The translations under genes were made by a program, and so were the position numbers. A stretch of 64,000 nt of DNA from Symsagittifera roscoffensis (lineage: Eukaryota; Xenacoelomorpha; Acoela; Convolutidae): positions 10,089,842 through 10,153,841 of the forward strand of contig NC_087071.1 in the NCBI RefSeq assembly GCF_963678635.1, in the 5' to 3' direction. This document shows positions 9,042 to 20,269 of this stretch, piece after piece (positions within the stretch are counted from its first letter, which is position 1; each line of letters begins with the position of its first letter). The notes below the pieces were generated by a model. The model did not search any database. It was not told where the DNA came from and saw nothing but the letters and a program-made list of their open reading frames with translations.

Positions 9042-12000
9042 ATGGAAGAAGTCTGGACAGTAGTGCAGAGCTACGGGACCCAGTTCATTTTGAAAATAGG
9101 TCTCAACCGACCATTGACAAACTTGATGAGTGTGAAGGGAGATTGAGTGAGTTATTGATTGACTCAGCCACTGATGAAAGTGAGGCGGACTCTCCAATCA
9201 AGATGACACCACAGGAGGATAAAGGAGATGTGGTGTATTTGTCAAGAACCAGGAAGGGAACGATGTGATCGAAACTGGTGATTGATAGGATCAACGAGAT
9301 GAAGATGAAATTAGGCAGCAAAGTGATACCGAGGGGAGTAGGAAAGACGATGGTGGTTTCGGAGATATCGATAAAAGCTGTCAATTCAGCGAAAAGAAAA
9401 CGAGTCGAAGAAGTCATGGATTTGGGACAAGGTGATTGCCTGGCACGGACAGACTGTTCTCATGGCAGGGATAAAGTCAACCGGTTATAAATCCAAAAGG
9501 AGTGACCGCACTCTGACTGGAGCAACCCTGGAAGTGGAGATACTCAACCAATGTATAGAAGGTACCATGAAAGTCTTCAAACCGTCTTCCATGAACCACG
9601 GAAAGGGAAGTGTCGCAGGACAGCTAGTACCGGTGGCATATAACCGACTGATAGTGTCGGAGACTGTGTCAATAGATGAACCCGCCGGTGGATACATCGA
9701 GACGTTGGAGTACCGAAACTCGGCTAGAGGATATGTATTGGCTCTGGAAGACAAGAGTGCCATGGAAGGTTATCTGGAGACAATGCTCCAAGGTCCCACC
9801 CTCAAGCAGAAAGCGTACGGGAATCTAGCGTCGTCTGAGATGCAGGCAGAAACGATGGAGCAATTGGTGAGCCTTCCATGGAAAGCATTGGTGTTACGGT
9901 ACTTTAAGGAAGAGATGAGGACTACAACAAGAATACACGCTATCATGGCAGTACCTTACTTGAGAACCGAGTTACAATTGAGGTTCGCCTGGTGCATGAT
10001 GGGATTGACTCGCGGGGAATATCACTCAGAAGAAAGGAAAAGGTCAAAATAAGAGAAGGTTTTCCTGATGACGAACCTGAGGTATCTGATAATCCAAGAG
10101 GGGGCAGCAGTAGCGTGCGCGAAGCGGAGAGACGCTCTCTGTTTCATTCGATTCATGGTAGAGCAGATTTCAGTGCCAGCCTTGAACATTTGTGTCAAGA
10201 TGCTGAGGGAGGGCGATGAACAAGTAAAAGCCTTACTCTTGCTAGCACTGCTGGATATGCATCAAGCAAGCCGATGAGGGTGAATATGAAAGAACCTGAA
10301 GAACTAGAACCCATGAGAAAGATAGACGAAATCAGGAGATTCTCAAACGAGGAACTGAGACTCACTAAAGAATCTATGGGGGCACTGCCGAAATCCAGTG
10401 AGTACTGTGGACCGATCAGAAAGAAGTCATACAGCTACTTATCCGGAGTCATAGGGATAGCGTTCAACCTTTTCCTGAGTGAAGACATACGCGATTGCTT
10501 CTTTGATTACAAGCAGGCAGTGTTGCTAAGGTTCTGGACGGCGAGAATTGTAACGATTAAGAGCGCTACTAATCCGCAGACCAAATTGTGACTAGTCTCG
10601 GAAGAAGAGGTGACTGCACCTTCCGTGCCAAAATCCGAAAAAGAGTAGAGTTTGGGTTGGGATTCTCAGATGAATTACTGAGAACGAGCTTGATGGTAGT
10701 GTGGGAACTGATGAGACCATCATGGTGTCCTAGTCCCAACACTGACTCGATATTACGGGCGACACAAGATGTGCAGAGGGAACTGAATGCATACTGTAAC
10801 CTGCGTGACCTCAACATGATTTATAATGTGATGACAACAACCTCTAGGAGCAACGGGGAAGACAAAGTGGAGTTGCCTGGCTGGGGACCAGAAGACTGGG
10901 TCAAACTTGGTAGCTGTCTGGCGGAAGTCTGTGGACTGGAAGGTCACATTTGTGGAAGTCTGGATTGCGTGAAAACAATAGAGAGACAACACAAGCAGTT
11001 GACCATATTGTTTGGGAACGTTGTGATGAAAGCAAGAACGGAAACGGAACTGATCGCAGATTGCCATGGAGGAACCGAGGTGAATCTATTGACTGCACTA
11101 GGATTCTACAGCATGTTTGGTTCTTTAGAGTCACAATTGAATCTAGAACAGAGTTATGAGATGGTCACAGCCATCAGTGTAGAAGTGTTCCCAGGAGTTT
11201 TGCAAACCGAGCAAAAGCATATAGGAACATGGAGGGAAGCGATCGAGGCAGAAATGGACATCCGACACAGTGAGACTTATCGTAGACCATAGGAGCACGA
11301 TATTTAGTGGGATCGACATTAGCTCCAACGAGCAAGAGCAGATACCCAGTGAATTTCGTAGTGGTGGCTGAAAAAAGTACGAGAACGATCGTGGATCAAG
11401 CCTCCTCAAGGCCAAAGTGTGTGAGACAAACGAGAATGTCGGAAAATTTTACGAGTTACTGTATAAATGTTCTCAGCAGTTCCAGAGAGAACAAAGGAGG
11501 AGTTGGAATCGATACTGGGAAGGAAGTTCATGGGATACGTGAGTGGGAACTTCAGTGACTTTGAGAGACAGAACCAGAGAGGATCAACCGTTACAGATTA
11601 CAATACAATAGACGAGAATGATGAAGTCCACCGAGTAATGATGGAAGTAGAGCCATAAATGGAAGCTTCGGGAAAACGTAATTGGAGGAGCATCATGTTG
11701 ACACATGACGAGTTTCCCTGCCACTGCTTGCTGCAGACCTGATGGTATCTCGAGCGTAGTAATCTGATGTTGATTTGGGACTCTGGGGAGCTGCTCTCCA
11801 TGGGTTTACAGCATATGTCGAAGCACGGCAGAGTGTACATTGGGTATCAGCTGGACATTGGGCAGGAGCTTTCAAGCGAGCTTTGGTGACTCATCGGAAT
11901 GCAGTGACCAACGCTGTCAAAAGAATTTCCAGGACAAGTGAACGTGTTGGAAAGGAAAAGGAAGAGATGTTAAAGGAAGATTTGGAGAGAAACGTGACGT

Positions 12001-12194
12001 TGTGTCTCCACAACAGCTTCTGCAGGAACAGAGAATCTAACGTGGATCCCCTACCTTGTTGTAAACAGAGGGTAGAAGAGCAGAAGTTATGGAGGACTGC
12101 TTCCAACAGCGTCAGAATAGCGAACGATGTGTTGCAAGACACAGAAACTGAAAGTGCAGAGTCAGTGTCACAGGAGGAGGAGATGGAACATTGA
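9042..12194 (+). pseudogene. ORF B, large protein of unknown function (left copy)
   Basis: The start is the ATG at 9042, seven codons after and in frame with the conserved TGA that ends polyprotein A; the right copy has the same arrangement. Open stretches at 9432-10052, 10274-10591, 10588-11292, 11467-11658 and 11775-12194 match the right copy in order, separated by stops and frameshifts (for example TGA 9266-9268, TGA 10589-10591, TAG 11290-11292, TAA 11656-11658). About 200 codons are deleted near 11805. The C-terminal 100 codons are basic then acidic and contain four Cys (LCLHNSFC and PLPCCKQR). I recognise no family. The protein was probably soluble, since no clear signal peptide or membrane segment is visible apart from one hydrophobic stretch kept only in the right copy. 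Confidence 0.65.
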
Positions 12195-12711
12195 CAAATG
12201 GCCGAAAACAAGATGCAAAAAGAAAGAAAATTAGAAGAATTTAGAAGTTTTAGAACTTCTAAACGACGAAAAAAGGAGAAGCAAAGTTGTGACAAAAAGA
12301 GGAAGTTAAAACTCAGAATTTTTTTATGTGCGTGAAAAAAAATTCAAGTGAGAAATTAAGCAATCAAGTTGTAATTGAAAACTGAAAGATTTAGTTGAGT
12401 TTTGAACAATCAAGAACATGGTGCATTTATAAATTTGCATTTTGATTTTAGTTAGTGGCTTTAGAGGCAATTACTACTTATTTAGAAAGGCTTGAGCACA
12501 GAGTATATTTAAAAATTGCAGCCTACATGATTGTTTTCAATCAACCTGGACGACTGATCACTTTGTGGTGACATGAAAGACTTGAATATTCTCTTGAAGA
12601 GGGAGATTGTTTCATTGTTCTTTCTAACCACAGAGTTCCTCAGTTTTAATATTCCGGACAATAACAAGCAAAATTTCCGAAGGGAAGATGCATAGTAGGA
12701 TAATTTTAGCT

Positions 12712-12744
12712 TGTTGGTTGGCAGGACTGTCCTGCAAACCAACA
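12712..12744. repeat. Conserved hairpin in the element tail
   Basis: Arms GTTGGTTGGCAGGAC and GTCCTGCAAACCAAC form a 15-bp stem with one mismatch around a single T. The right copy at 48674-48704 has a change in one arm that still allows a G-U pair, so the fold is kept in both. Confidence 0.65.
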
Positions 12745-13326
12745 TCTTTTAAAATCTAGGAGAAAAAGTTTTAAATCAGGACAATGACATTGAAAGTCAG
12801 AAAAGATGTTTTATCTTAAGTCATATCCTCAATGTGCAGATTAGTGAAAGGAAGGCTATAGTAATGTAATATGATGCCATTTATATTCTGCAGTGAGTCG
12901 ATATGACGCGGATAAAAGTAATTTCGTGCATTTTGTAAATTCTGTTCGATGACACTGTACCAATTTTACGAACATTAGGAGATTCATTGACCGGGCTGTC
13001 CGGGGAGTATGTGACAATTGACCAGAATGGACGAAAATGCAGTTTCGAGTTTTTAGCAGCTAACCTTCCGAATTGGCAGTTTTGAAGGATTAAGAGCGTT
13101 ATTCAGACGATTGGACAAATCGTGAAGGCTAAAGGGTTCGGAAATTCCTAAATTTTAAAAATTCAAAATGATGACGTAATAATTCTAGGAAACGTCAAAA
13201 ACTGCCATTTTGGAGAAAAAACTGAATAAAAACAAAACAACATTAGTTGAGACGACGACAACAACGAGAAAATTGAGAATCAGAATCGGAAAAAAGCAGA
13301 AGTAGCAGAGACCGTTCCGAGTTGTT

Positions 13327-13371
13327 ACTATTGTGTCGCTACAATAGTTGCAAGGCCGTTGCGAACAACGG
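13327..13371. repeat. Paired terminal hairpins near the element end
   Basis: The first hairpin (13327-13348) has arms ACTATTGT and ACAATAGT around GTCGCT. The second (13356-13371) has arms CCGTTG and CAACGG around CGAA. Both are kept in the right copy (48041-48070 and 48022-48037), where the first stem is 12 bp and perfect. Confidence 0.75.
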
Positions 13372-13383
13372 TGAAGGGTGGAA

Positions 13384-14970
13384 AACCGTTGTTAAAGGGA
13401 TGGACATGTTAAACTTCGAGTGCACACTATCGATTCTAGCTGTATTTGTCTACACAGGTCAACAGACTATCCGATCATCTCAAGTGATAGGGACTTGCTT
13501 AAAAAATAGGGGCAGAAAAGACTGTTGACCTGTCAATTGTTTTCACTAAAAGAACAGTAGCAAACGAGATGTTAATTCGATGATCTGACAATTTGAGTAA
13601 ATCAATCGCTGGAATTGATAAGAGTCAATTCTATCCTTACTATTTGTGTCAAGATATGCCCACAGGGTTGTTTACGAGATGAGACCACTTTAGGAAAACA
13701 CAAAACTCGGACTCGAGGCAAGGCAAACGAAAGCTACTACATATAAGGAACTCGGAAAAAATGGTTGCTTCAGTGTTGATCGGATTTGCGACCATTTTAA
13801 AATTGCTCTTGAAGAAATGTGATGTTATTTCGTTCCTGTCATTCATGAAGCGGGACTTTTTTGTAGATGATAGCAAACGAGGAATCAGAAAAAATGGGCG
13901 AGCATCGAAAAGTTTACTTTCGAGAAAAAGTGTTCTCCGTAGACAAAATGTGGGATTGTAGATTGTAAGCTCATTTGAAAAAAAGTTGACTTGAAAAATC
14001 TTGTTTAAGCTACTTTTTACAGCAAAAGACCTCTTTCTTCTAAATCACTTTTGCAAACACTTAGAGATCAAAACAAGATTTGTCTATCTGCAATGCGATC
14101 TCAATGTTTCCGATGAATTAAATAAAAAGTTCTCCAATATTCCCCCAAATTTCATAAGTAACGATGTCACCAGAAATGTTAATTTATTTCAATATTTACC
14201 CAAAAACTCTTAGTGTTGATTTACCAAGAAGCAAAAAACTATTATACTTTCAATCTACAGCTTGAACGTAATACACCAATAAATTTCACCAATAAGATAA
14301 CGCGTACGAAAAAATTTTCCAAAAAAATTGAGATTCCTTGATTTGATTTTTATCCAAAAACTTGACTTATTACACAGCAAACTCGGGCGCCAAAAAAAAT
14401 GTAAAATCTTAAACACTGAAACCTATAACCTATCCTAATGCATTAGGAAAGCTATTCCCTATAGGGTGATGACCAGTAAATTCTATACTCATTGTTAATA
14501 CGTGGGGGTCATCGCCTCGACCCGATTGCGCCCCATTCTATATAATGAATACTTTATTTATGTTTTCGATTGTTCACATCATATCATTTGACATACTTTT
14601 CCTTGCAAAACGATTATCAACCAGTTTTTTAAGCATTTGCGTTCTTTAAGCTCGGCCAATATATAGTTCTCACATGGGTGAGTTTTAAACCTATTCCGAA
14701 ATTCCCGCAACAATCTCTGTAAGTATACGCTTTTCAGCTGGAATTGTTTTTCAACTATACTGACTTTATAGTAGCTTTCATCATAATGTAATGCTGTGTA
14801 GCATTTATAGCGTATGTTGGTGATAAAAGTCAACATTTTTATTATCATGACTTAGACGTGTCGACATGAAGTAGAAATTAGGTTAATGAGTTTTGCGGCT
14901 GTTCTCCACTGTCCCTCCACCGGGTTTTATGCACGAAACTGCCAAAATTGTTTTTTTTTATATATATTTT
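13384..14970. other. Gene-poor flank with one inverted repeat
   Basis: No supported gene. A perfect 12-bp inverted repeat (ACAGGTCAACAG at 13454-13465 and CTGTTGACCTGT at 13522-13533) encloses 56 bp, which could fold as a long hairpin or be a small non-autonomous element. The remaining sequence is AT-rich. Confidence 0.5.
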
Positions 14971-17393
14971 TGAGCTGAGTCCGCTGTGGAAAAAACTGAT
15001 TCGCTAATTTGGGCCAATCAAATTCAAGTAACACCGTCATAAATTCTAATCAAAAATTCCAGAAGATGAAAACATTAGCCGAAGTTACCGCAAACGGGGA
15101 AACTTTTTTAAACAGTCAAACTAAATTCAAGTCACTTGCAAAATTTTGCACAGAAAAAAAAGTTCAGCGAAATCGCTTCAACGGTGAAAAAACGTTCAAT
15201 GTTTTCAACCAATTCAGCTAATAATTCCATCTGCTCGAAATGTAAGTCAATCAGATTCATTGATAATGATTTCAATTCGAAAATGTAGGGAGATACTGAT
15301 TTTGCGTCATAATTACTCGTAAAACAAATTTAAAAAAATGGTTGGAAAGAGGAAAAGAGTCGGTATTGCAAGTAGATAATTCCACAGGGGGTATAATTGT
15401 TCAAAATTTCTACCTTATTCATTGCATTATCACATCATTGTATTAATACAAAGCTTCATTGCATTATCACTTCGTTGAAATAGTGCTTCAAGATCTTATA
15501 TCAAATGCGGGGGAAGTAGCATGTGCGCTCAGTTAGAAAAAAAACCGCGTAAAACAAGTTTACTTATGGGTTTTATTCGCTAAACACACAACAAGAAAAG
15601 TTAAGCACCTTAAGCGGTTTGCTGAATCGAGTTCAGAATATCAACTTGTTTCAGTACAAATTTTTCGCATGATATATTGGCGCAAGCTAGCCAAAACAAC
15701 CGGTGGTTGTCCTTGAGACAAATTGCTCTTTTTAACGGTCAAATTGAACGCTTGAGAACCAAAAACAGTTAAAAATGGTCTATTAGGAGGAGAAACCAAT
15801 TTTTAGTATGTTAATACATTGAACAGTGGGGGACCCCAACCTACACTGGAACTTGGTTTTGGTAAATTTAGTGTAGTACGCTCGGCCATCCTGCATTGCT
15901 AAGTTTCATGTGCATTCATACACTAGTTAAATTTGCTTTGCAACACCCTCCGCCCCTGAAGATGGAAGAACCGGAGCAAGATTAACGGTCGGGCGAGTGA
16001 TTCATCGTGTTGCCGATTAAAATCATTATTTCTGTATATTGAGCTGAATCCGTTGTGGTCAAACTTAATCGACTAATTTAGACCAACCAAATTCGAGCAG
16101 TACTGACATAAATTCCAATCAACAAATCCAGCAGATGGAATTATTAGCCGAAATTACCAAAAACGGGGAAATTTTCAAACAGTCAAACTAAGATCAAGTC
16201 ACTTGCAAAACTTTGCACAGAAAAGTAAAGTTCAGCAAAATTGCTTCAACGGAAAAAAATGCTCAATATTTTCAATAAAACAATAGGCACTCTAAAAGGT
16301 TTGCAAAATCGAGATCGCAATATCAATTTTTTCGGTAAAGATTTTTGCATGATAGATTGGCGCAATCTAGCCAAAACAACCAGTGATTGTCCTTGAGACA
16401 AATTGCTCTTTTTAACGGTCAAATTGAACGCTTGAGAACCAAAAACAGTTAAAAATGGTCTTTTAGGAGGAGAATCCAATTTTTAGTATGTTAATACATT
16501 GAACAGTGGGGGACCCCAACCTACACTGGAACTTGGTTTTGGTAAATTTAGTGTAGTACGCTCGGCCATCCTGCATTGCTAAGTTTCATGTGCATTCATA
16601 CACTAGTTAAATTTGCTTTGCAACACCCTCCGCCCCTGAAGATGGAAGAACCGGAGCAAGATTAACGGTCGGGCGAGTGATTCATCGTGTTGCCGTTTAA
16701 AATCATTATTTCTGTATATTGAGCTGAATCCGTTGTGGTCAAACTTAATCGACTAATTTAGACCAACCAAATTCGAGCAGTACTGACATAAATTCCAATC
16801 AACAAATCCAGCAGATGGAAACATTAGGGGAATTACCAAAAACGGGGAAATTTTCAAACTAAGATCAAGTCACTTGCAAAACTTTGCACAGAAAAGTAAA
16901 GTTCAGCAAAATTGCTTCAACGGAAAAAAATGCTGAAAAATTTTCAATAAAACAATAGGCACTCTAAAAGGTTTGCAAAATCGAGATCGCAATATCAATT
17001 TTTTCGGTAAAGATTTTTGCATGATAGATTGGCGCAATCTAGCCAAAACAACCAGTGATTGTCCTTGAGATAAAGTGTTCTTTTTGACGGTCAGTCTTTA
17101 TTCAGGCTGAACGATTGAGAACCAAAACACAGTAAAAAATGGTCAATTAGGATGAGAACCCATTTTTTACTATGTTAAAACATTGCCCCTTGGGGACTCT
17201 AAACTACACTGGATTGGTCTACTAGTTTTGGTATATTTAGTATAGTCCGCTCGTCCATCCTGCCTTGTTAAGTTTCATTTGCATTTGTACTCTAGTTAAC
17301 TTTACGTTGAATTACTTCATGCCCTTGAAGAAGGAAGAAACGGAGCGAGATTAATGGTCGGCCAAGTGAGTTCAGGTTTTACGGTTTAAACCA
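14971..17393 (-). repeat. Tandem array of about 680-bp units at the 3' end of the BEL/Pao relic
   Basis: Units start near TGAGCTGAATCCG at 14971, 16040 and 16720. The second and third are about 680 and 674 bp; the first is longer because of an insert at about 15220-15600. Segments 15669-16016 and 16347-16695 are nearly identical, so that duplication is young, whereas the third unit is clearly diverged. On the minus strand each unit has a purine-rich run (AGGGGCGGAGGG in units 1 and 2) directly followed by TGTTGCAAAG, which looks like a polypurine tract followed by an LTR start. The array directly follows the BEL/Pao pol C-terminus, so it is probably built from that element's 3' end and LTR. 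Confidence 0.7.
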
Positions 17394-19617
17394 GGGCGGA
17401 TCGTGCACAAGTGTTCGGTCCAGAGACTAGCTTAACGATTCGGGCGAGAGGGAAGTACCCAAGTGGACTATCGGGTTCAACCACTAACTTCAGATTGCCT
17501 TAAGAGTGAAGTCAGACGAGGTGTGCCACTTGACACGCTTGAATACTAAGGGAACATATTTCGAAGACAACGAGACCAAATAGCGTTAGCATACGACTAG
17601 ACTCGCACGTACCTTTTCTTGTGGTCGAAGTGTTGCCCTGATAAAAGCGAAGGAAAGTTTGTGGCATTTTGTTCAAGCAAAAAATGGCTTGGGTATAACG
17701 CTTCTAACTCATGTGATTGGGTACTAACGTGAGTGATTGGCATACAATTCAAAGCATGCTCAACTAAGCAGAATGTTGTTTCTAACAGCTCTTCAGTAAC
17801 TCGCCTACTGCCTAGTTAGTTTTAGAGCACGCGCTTTATGCTTCGGATGAGGTACCACCAGAAGCGGGTTGATTTTCCAAATACCTTCTTTGTGTGAAAA
17901 AACGGTCGAAGCCATGCTGTTCCAGTTCTTGATGCAGGCAAGTAATTTTTTTCCGCGCCAATGAAGTTCGTGCCGTCATCCAACCAGATCCTACTTGGTG
18001 TATCGCGACGTGCAATGAAGCGGTTAACGCCCATGACAAATAACTAGTGTCCAGAGATGGTTCAATCTACAGGTGTACAGCCCTGGTGATGAGGCAAGTG
18101 AAAAAAAAACATCTTTTTCAGTGCTGCTTTGAACCGGAACGCAAAGCGGTCCAACGTAATGCATACCCATATGATAAAAGGGAGGTTGCTTATATCCGAG
18201 AGGTTTGAAATGTAAAGCGGACATAATTGGTTGAATGGTACATATTGTGTAGGCGCGACGCGAGCTTCACCAAAGACGAACTCGACGAGTCGTGAGAGCA
18301 AAAACCCAACCGCACAAAAACGTCCTGCGAGCTAACACCGAACATCTGAACGCTCAATTTGATCGCCAGGTTCTATAAAGAACTGCGAGGAATTGTCAGT
18401 TGCCTGAAGAGTGGGAGACCGTAGTTCCATTTGGGAAACTTATTTTTAATGTTCTCCTGTAATTTGTCATCCCAACTTTGGCCACTGATTTTCCAAATGT
18501 GTTTAAGCAAGAGACGAGCCCTAACTGTGTATAAAGCTACTAGCCCTCAGGGTCAAAAACTGACGAAATTCAAGACGGTTCGTTGAGTTATTGCCTTATC
18601 CAGAGAGTGATCAACAATTCTGTTAACAACCAATGTGTCTGTCACCTTGCCCACTTAGAACCTAAGACGTTTGACGATTGTTCGGCACCGTTACATATAT
18701 CTTTGATGGCAGAAGAAGGACTTTCAAAAATCTCGGGGTCCATTGCAAATTAAAGTAACAACACCAAATCACGTCTTATTCTAATTGCATGGGTAACATC
18801 CTCAAACAAATCCAAACAATCGTCCAAGTAAACTTTTTAATTTCCGACTGATGCGGACTCAATGTATGAGGATAAATTATTATTTGCTGTTTTTTGCAAG
18901 GAAAAATTCGGCGAAGGTATGGCGGGTGTACTGGTTAGTTACTAAATCGGATCTGGTATCCTCCCGCCACAAAAACCGGAGCGAAATTTGATCGCAGGCG
19001 AGGAGTTCTACCTGTGGGAACATACCCTCTATATCTGCGGTAATGGCGTAATTGTGTTGACGGACTCGCAAAAAGACGAAAGTTCAATTTTCGAGCAGGT
19101 CCGGACCCACCAATAGGAATTTATTTAAGGATGGGCCGTGAAACTTGAAAACTCCAATAAGAACTCGGCAAACCTTAACTGGCTTGTTTGGGCTTACGAC
19201 GGGAAGGTGTGAATAATACCACTCATAACCGGAACGCTTATGTGGATCATGCGCTTCGACAGTAACGACATAGCTATTCGTAATGTCCTCAATTATCGAG
19301 CCTGCATATCGTTCGGGCAGCTTAAAATCTTTACCTAACCTTCGCTCCGATGTTTTATATCGCGCGTGAGAAGAGCAATAAATACTTTCTAGACTGAAAA
19401 GACTATTAATCCAAAGCATAAGAACAATGTCTCTCTCGCCAGGATTCAGAATTAACGCTTGATAAGCATGTTTGTCCACAGCGGAACATGCATCAATTTG
19501 TTTGAAAGTGCAATAGGATTTCAACTCGTACCAGGATTTTATCTGGTCAGCTAAAAAGGTCAACAACACACTTATAACACAAAGAAGTAGAAGCAACGAA
19601 CGGCGGCAAAGGTCCAA
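17385..19617 (-). pseudogene. pol: BEL/Pao retrotransposon pol relic (RT to integrase)
   Basis: Decayed minus-strand pol. In order: a pre-RT region with WYELKSYC and NKPVKVCRV; KFHGPSLNKFLLVGPDLL, typical of BEL/Pao RT entry (about 19090-19180); ITADIEGMFPQV and SLRFLWRED (about 18950-19050); the catalytic box YLDD at 18819-18830; an FDPEG segment resembling the family's FDPLG (about 18540); integrase with PPFYHMGMHYVGPL (about 18160-18200) and RIWLDDGTNFIGA (about 17950-17990); and a C-terminal EPDSPLGYFPLARIV motif (about 17420-17465) that closes BEL/Pao integrases. Frames change repeatedly and stops are frequent, so it is non-functional. Confidence 0.88.
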
Positions 19618-20269
19618 CTACGACCCAACCTGTCGGTACGCGAAAGGAACACGTTGAGTTATTAGCAGCTCCAAACATGAACACAATGTGTCTAACGGCA
19701 TGGTATTAGACTTGTCCTATAATAACATCAACGTCCTCTTAGGTATATTGAGTGGGTTTAATAGGTGTTTTTTGTGGACATATATTCTGCAAATCAGCAA
19801 CATCGATTAACTCGTAGCCAATCAAAAAATTTTTTTTCAATGTATGCGAAATCATTTTCGTTCGGCTCGGATGAAACAATAAACTTGACTATGTGTATCT
19901 CATCAACGTTGGTTGAATTAAACCCACTACCTGACAACCTAACGGGCTTCCCTACTATGCTGAGATGGTTAACAAGGGACGAATACACTCAAGAGTGTAT
20001 TGATGTACTACCACAAAGACCCATGTCAGTAGACTGTTTATTTCCGAGGACACATCAAGTTTTGCAACCTGCAACAAACCTTTAGACGATTCATTCTCAT
20101 ATACATCACTAAGAGCGGCGTGGGTGGAAGTGTTTGTGTTTTCCTTGGACTTGTTTGCTCCAGCCTTACTTGAGTCAGTCGAATTTTGCTTCCGAGGAAA
20201 AATTATATCGATTCCATGGAGCAAGATACTATGTATGCCATCGCACTCTAGTTTCGGGCATTTTAGACC
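19618..20269 (-). other. Presumed protease region of the BEL/Pao relic
   Basis: Lies between recognisable gag and pol on the minus strand, where BEL/Pao elements encode the aspartic protease. Only short broken frames are visible and no DTG/DSG motif was found, so the assignment rests on position alone. Confidence 0.35.

Larger units (their letters stand above)
1..13383 (+). mobile_element. Giant Ty3/gypsy-like retroelement, left copy (5' truncated by window, decayed)
   Basis: This is a plus-strand copy of the same element found in reverse at 48010-64000. Matching order is seen directly: pol linker and integrase, macro-like domain, a 290-bp non-coding interval, polyprotein A with an SGNH domain, ORF B, and a 1.2-kb non-coding tail. 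Homology to the right copy stops abruptly after base 13383, where the flanks become unrelated. It carries deletions in pol and polyprotein A, a 1.5-kb internal tandem duplication and many stops, so it is dead. Its reading frames are visibly richer in GC than the AT-rich DNA that begins in the tail. Confidence 0.9.
12195..13383 (+). other. 3' non-coding tail of the left giant element (probable 3' LTR region)
   Basis: A non-coding stretch homologous to the right copy at 48010-49223. It starts with a purine-rich tract (about 12200-12310) that could include the polypurine tract, and ends where the two copies' flanks diverge. The position, length of about 1.2 kb and end-of-element location suggest an LTR. 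The partner LTRs lie outside the window, so the exact TG...CA ends cannot be set. Confidence 0.55.

Noticed and set aside
13327-13371. Possible hammerhead-type ribozyme in the element tail
   Set aside because: The CTGATGA and GAAA core strings are absent near the hairpins, so the hairpins are reported only as structure.
14579-14848. 90-codon minus-strand ORF with a helix pattern faintly like the N-terminal HTH of Tc1/mariner-type proteins
   Set aside because: Only a weak resemblance in hydrophobic spacing (REFRNRF followed by ILAELKER). No downstream transposase motif or terminal repeats, so it was not annotated.
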